Positions 6,524 to 9,269 of a DNA stretch of 9,269 nt are shown here, one piece after another. Both the position numbers and the translations under genes were made by a program. The stretch is from assembly GCA_949286445.1 (NCBI GenBank), contig CASECL010000107.1, positions 1-9,269 on the forward strand. The letters are read 5' to 3'. The DNA is from an uncultured bacterium (GTDB lineage: Bacteria; Verrucomicrobiota; Lentisphaeria; Victivallales; Victivallaceae). The notes below the pieces were generated by a model, which made no database searches, was not told the DNA's origin, and was given only the letters and a program-made list of their open reading frames with translations. The first letter of the stretch is position 1. Every line of letters begins with the position of its first letter.

Positions 6524-6659
6524 ATTTATTGCCGGGGTGAGAATTTCTTTACTGTCAGCACATCTGCATTTGCGCAAAGATGGCAAAAATGAAAATAAAA
6601 AACATTTTTTCACGTTTTTTCTGCCTTGATTTCAGGTGTGTTAAAATAATTTCACCCAT

Positions 6660-6687
6660 AAAATAACCTCAAAATTGGCCATGTCAA
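6660..6687 (-). promoter_or_regulatory. Promoter for the deaminase operon
   Basis: On the minus strand a perfect TTGACA (complement of 6682-6687) is followed after 16 bases by TATTTT (complement of 6660-6665). Transcription would begin near 6653. That leaves a leader of about 40 bases to the GTG at 6613 or about 130 bases to the ATG at 6523. Confidence 0.45.
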
Positions 6688-6738
6688 GCACGGTATTTAA
6701 ATATTTCTTATTCTTGGCGGCTTGGGAAATCTATTGCC

Positions 6739-6757
6739 GGCAGGGAAATTACCTGCC
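6739..6757. repeat. Inverted repeat GGCAGG-N7-CCTGCC
   Basis: GGCAGG (6739-6744) and CCTGCC (6752-6757) are perfect complements around a 7-base spacer. It sits between the two divergent promoters, about 50 bases upstream of the minus -35 and 65 bases upstream of the plus -35. No T-run follows on either strand, so an operator is a better reading than a terminator. Confidence 0.4.
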
Positions 6758-6802
6758 ATAATAAAAATAAATATGCCGTAAATTAAGTAAAATTTATTTT
6801 AT

Positions 6803-6817
6803 AATTTATTATAAATT
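6803..6817. repeat. 15-bp AT-only palindrome AATTTATTATAAATT
   Basis: AATTTAT and ATAAATT flank a central T. It ends 4 bases before the TTGACA at 6822, in the position of an upstream promoter element or a regulator site. The surrounding 30 bases are also nearly all A and T, so chance formation is possible. Confidence 0.4.
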
Positions 6818-6821
6818 GGAC

Positions 6822-6850
6822 TTGACAATAAAATATCCTCATGTATTGTA
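6822..6850 (+). promoter_or_regulatory. Promoter for the envelope-protein cluster
   Basis: A perfect TTGACA at 6822-6827 is followed after 17 bases by ATTGTA (6845-6850) with a TG two positions upstream (6842-6843), as in an extended -10. The alternative -10, TATTGT (6844-6849), has 16-base spacing. Transcription would begin near 6857, giving a leader of about 30 bases before the ATG at 6888. Confidence 0.45.
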
Positions 6851-6887
6851 GCTCATAGAGCGGCCGGACAGACGTGTTGAAGGTTTA

Positions 6888-7853
6888 ATGAAAAATATTT
6901 TTTCCATAATTTTGATTTTTATCTCAACAGCAATACTGGCGGCGGGGGGAACTTGGGGTGCCGTCCCGCCGGATGGACGGAAAATATTGACCGACGCTGT
7001 CGAACGCAGCAGAAAAATGAGTTTCACTGCGGACACCAGAGCCGTGGTTTACCAGTTTGCCTGGAAGAGCGAAAAAGAATCCGAAGAAGACGTGAAGTAT
7101 TCCCGTTATGTGTCTGATGACGGTCAGGTGCTTTTGCGGCTGGATGTTGCCAACTGGCTGCCGGGAGAAGAATATTATCTGCACAATAAATATGGCTGGT
7201 TTGGCGTAATCAGCGGCTCGGCGGCGCAAATAACCGATATACCGTTATTGCGGCACTTTGAACTTAATCATGCCGGTATTGATGAAAAAATCCTCTCTTC
7301 AGCGGAATACCGGATTAAAGAAATCTGGCACAATCAGCGCCGGTGTTTTGAGCTTACCCTGGTGAACGACTCCGTAACCGCATCAAACGGGCAGAATGCA
7401 AAATCATTTAGAAAATCCGACAGCAACAATGTTGAACCGGCAGTGCGCCGGGTATTTGTCATCGATCGGAATAATGGATTTATCTATATCCGGAAAGATT
7501 TCAATCAAAAGGGAGAGGAGATACTTTCGGTCGATCTTGGCCGGGTTGACTTCACTCCTCCGGCAAAGAAACTTTTCAAACTTCCCCGTCATGTGGAGTA
7601 TCAGATGAATAGTGTCCGGCAGTTTCAGGATTATATGACAGATGACGTTATGTTTCAGGATGATAGTGTATGGCCTCAAATCCGGGATTTTCTGGTGTCA
7701 CTTTGGCAGAGAATGATGTGGAGTTTGCGTTCGTTTTTCTCCCGGTTGTTGGATTACGGCAGGTACATTGCCGCGGCGGCGGGGATTTGCTGTATTGGGA
7801 GTATAATTGTTATCTGTATGACATACGGCAGGCGCACTGAAAATAAAAATTGA
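6888..7853 (+). CDS. LolA/RseB-like envelope protein with C-terminal anchor (copy 1)
   Basis: I do not recognise a named family. The 321 residues begin with a signal sequence (MKNIFSIILIFISTAILAAGG, probable cleavage near 19-25). The extracytoplasmic domain opens with RKILTDAVERSRKMSFTADTRAVVY (31-55) and ends with the repeated-strand pattern VFVIDRNNGFIYIRKDFNQ (189-207), EEILSVDLGRVDF (210-222) and LFKLPRHVEY (229-238). This order resembles the LolA/RseB-type half-barrel, in which a helix is followed by antiparallel strands. A hydrophobic segment at about 292-312 and a basic tail (YGRRTENKN) predict a single C-terminal membrane anchor with a short cytoplasmic tail. GAAGG lies 4 bases before the ATG. 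The next gene, 88 bases on, has the same layout. Role unknown: lipid or lipoprotein handling, or envelope-stress sensing like RseB, are inferences. Confidence 0.7.
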   Translation: MKNIFSIILIFISTAILAAGGTWGAVPPDGRKILTDAVERSRKMSFTADTRAVVYQFAWKSEKESEEDVKYSRYVSDDGQVLLRLDVANWLPGEEYYLHNKYGWFGVISGSAAQITDIPLLRHFELNHAGIDEKILSSAEYRIKEIWHNQRRCFELTLVNDSVTASNGQNAKSFRKSDSNNVEPAVRRVFVIDRNNGFIYIRKDFNQKGEEILSVDLGRVDFTPPAKKLFKLPRHVEYQMNSVRQFQDYMTDDVMFQDDSVWPQIRDFLVSLWQRMMWSLRSFFSRLLDYGRYIAAAAGICCIGSIIVICMTYGRRTENKN

Positions 7854-7941
7854 AAAGTTGATTGGAGAAAAAACTAAAATTGTATTCAGATTTTCTGCAT
7901 TTTTTAACCGTTGAACTATAACCGCAAAGAGAGGGCAGGGT

Positions 7942-8865
7942 ATGAACAAAGTTTGGTTTGCGCTGGTTACGGGATCATTATTAACCTTTAATCTCCCCGC
8001 TGATGATGAGGCGAAAAAAATCTGGGATAGAGCTTCTGAGAATATTAAAAATGTTACTTTTACCGCCACAACTTCTACCGGCGCGGGAAAGTTTAAAATA
8101 ACCCAGAAGATGTTTCAGTTGAAAAACCCGGATGGCAGTGTGTTCAGGCGCTTGGAAACATCAAATCCGTCAGGCAGTACAACGTTGACGATCACCAATC
8201 TTACCGGAAAATATGAAATCAATCCCGGAAAAAAGAAAATATTAAAAATCGATTACAAGCCGGAAAAAGAGCTTCCGGAACTGTCGGAATACGCTTCTTA
8301 TGAACTGAAATCCGGCAGTTATGACAATGTAGACTGCTATGTGGTCACCCGGCGTATTGCGGAAAGTCCGCAGGTACTCGACAAACTTGAGAAGTGGGTC
8401 GCACCGATTATGAAAACCACAAATAAAGAGGAGTTGAGAAAGGCTGTGTTGCGTTCATTTCCGGCAGTAAACATATATTATATCGGTAAAGACAATGATT
8501 TTCTTTATTGCCGGGAATACTATTCGTTTTCCGGCCGGTTTATCGGCAAAGTTGCCTATAAAAATGTGAAAATAGGTGGTAAAATTGATAAATCATTGTT
8601 TGAGCTGCCGGTGGGATATTCAACGGAATATGCTTATACCGGAGCCGAATTTCTCAAAAACTCGGGCGAACTTAATAAAAGTGATACGCAATCAGCGAAG
8701 AGACATCCGCTGGCGAAAAAGCATGGTGTTCCGGATACCGGCACACAGGTTTACAACTGGGGATTGCGAAATCTTGACGCCATCGGAAGATTTTTTCTCG
8801 GTGCCGCAATAGTTTTAATCATTGTTCTGATGGCAATTAAAATAAAATCACGTTCTGCCCGGTAA
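7942..8865 (+). CDS. LolA/RseB-like envelope protein with C-terminal anchor (copy 2)
   Basis: The 307 residues mirror the preceding gene product. A short signal sequence (MNKVWFALVTGSLLTFNLPA, 1-20) is followed by AKKIWDRASENIKNVTFTATTSTG (24-47) and a strand-rich domain. The strands include FRRLETSNPSGSTTLTITN (68-86), VNIYYIGKDNDFLYCREYY (176-194), FIGKVAYKNVKIGGK (200-214) and LFELPVGYSTEY (219-230). A polar linker with Ser, Asp and Lys (236-265) leads to a membrane segment at about 284-300 and a basic tail (KIKSRSAR). GAGGG lies 6 bases before the ATG. The shared order of signal, 'FTA' strand, 'I-x-N-x-F-hY' strand, 'LF-(K/E)-LP' and terminal anchor suggests an old duplication, although residue identity by eye is low. 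The same uncertainty of role applies. Confidence 0.68.
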   Translation: MNKVWFALVTGSLLTFNLPADDEAKKIWDRASENIKNVTFTATTSTGAGKFKITQKMFQLKNPDGSVFRRLETSNPSGSTTLTITNLTGKYEINPGKKKILKIDYKPEKELPELSEYASYELKSGSYDNVDCYVVTRRIAESPQVLDKLEKWVAPIMKTTNKEELRKAVLRSFPAVNIYYIGKDNDFLYCREYYSFSGRFIGKVAYKNVKIGGKIDKSLFELPVGYSTEYAYTGAEFLKNSGELNKSDTQSAKRHPLAKKHGVPDTGTQVYNWGLRNLDAIGRFFLGAAIVLIIVLMAIKIKSRSAR

Positions 8866-8953
8866 AAATATTGCTGATATATGGAAAAACAGCATAAAAT
8901 CAGGTTTGAAATCGGCCGGATAATATGAAAAATCCGTTGTCACAGGAGAAAAA

Positions 8954-9269
8954 ATGAGAAAAGCAGCGTATTGGCTCATGTGGGGACTGATAGTGGTGCT
9001 GTTTGCGGCGGCGGCAGGTATTTTGTATCGTGATGAACTGAGCAGTATTGCAATGGTTCTTCCCGGTGAACATGAGTCGCAGAATTATTACCGTCAGGCA
9101 AAAAAATTCCTGCGGAATCAGGACTATCCCGAGGCCCTTGACGCATTGCTGAAATATTATGATTTGTCTTTCAGAAAAGATTACCCTGCCAATGCTGGAA
9201 GCCGCGGATCATTTGCTATGGCAACCTGGGATGAACTTGCCGGAGAGTACCCTCCGGCAAAAGAAAAAA
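8954..9269 (+). CDS. Membrane-anchored TPR-like protein (partial, cut by window end)
   Basis: An ATG at 8954, with AGGAG 5 bases upstream, opens a frame that is uninterrupted to the window end: 105 codons are visible. The start MRKAAYWLMWGLIVVLFAAAAG is an uncleaved-looking signal anchor (membrane segment about 6-24). Residues 43-75 (QNYYRQAKKFLRNQDYPEALDALLKYYDLSFRK) read as a tetratricopeptide-like helix pair, with the A-x-x-x-L...Y-x-x-A-L spacing. After it comes SFAMATWDELAGEYPPAKEK (86-105). The protein would face the periplasm and bind protein partners. It follows the second LolA/RseB-like gene by 88 bases with no terminator between them, so it probably belongs to the same transcript. 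Its full length and C-terminus lie outside the window. Confidence 0.65.
   Translation, partial: MRKAAYWLMWGLIVVLFAAAAGILYRDELSSIAMVLPGEHESQNYYRQAKKFLRNQDYPEALDALLKYYDLSFRKDYPANAGSRGSFAMATWDELAGEYPPAKEK

Larger units (their letters stand above)
6524..6887. other. Divergent intergenic regulatory region
   Basis: This AT-rich stretch separates the minus-strand deaminase operon from the plus-strand envelope cluster. It holds a promoter facing each way, a 6-bp-stem inverted repeat and a 15-bp AT palindrome, listed separately. Part of it (6524-6613) would be coding if the deaminase starts at its upstream GTG. I saw no tRNA, riboswitch or convincing small gene. Confidence 0.6.

Noticed and set aside
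8871..8896. TGCTG...CAGCA hairpin after the second envelope gene
   Set aside because: A 5-bp stem with a 13-base loop and no T-run is too weak to call.

Overview
The window looks like a chromosomal segment from a Gram-negative, carbohydrate-degrading bacterium, most probably of the PVC superphylum. Lentisphaerota (Victivallis-like) is my best guess. It rests on recalled protein similarity (a CE15-type glucuronoyl esterase, an ADP-ribosylglycohydrolase with a long N-terminal part, a GuaD-like deaminase), not on any search. I see no transposase, phage gene, CRISPR array, rRNA or tRNA.

Layout. (1) 46-612, minus: a small lipoprotein whose C-terminal half resembles a SecD periplasmic subdomain. 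(2) 825-2017, plus: a multi-pass membrane protein of unknown role overlapping rsmG (16S rRNA m7G527 methyltransferase) by 16 bases. These two units are divergent, and their predicted -35 boxes overlap at 680-686. (3) 2145-3383, plus: a CE15-family glucuronoyl esterase homologue with no signal peptide. (4) 3426-6523 (or 6613), minus: a probable four-gene operon, transcribed in the order deaminase, ADP-ribosylglycohydrolase-family protein, short DUF1835-like protein, SfsA. It converges on the esterase gene. (5) 6888-9269, plus: a cluster of three envelope proteins. Two are tandem, distantly alike proteins with an N-terminal signal sequence, a LolA/RseB-like extracytoplasmic domain and a C-terminal membrane anchor. 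The third, cut by the window end, has an N-terminal anchor and a TPR-like repeat. The AT-rich gap between blocks 4 and 5 carries recognisable promoters in both directions and two good inverted repeats.

How the genes may work together. RsmG is housekeeping. Block 4 can be read as nucleoside or N-glycoside salvage and housekeeping, but no substrate can be assigned. Block 5 has the architecture of an envelope-sensing or envelope-assembly module and is the part most likely to hold something undescribed. The esterase suggests access to glucuronoxylan-derived material, with the odd feature that it appears to act in the cytoplasm.
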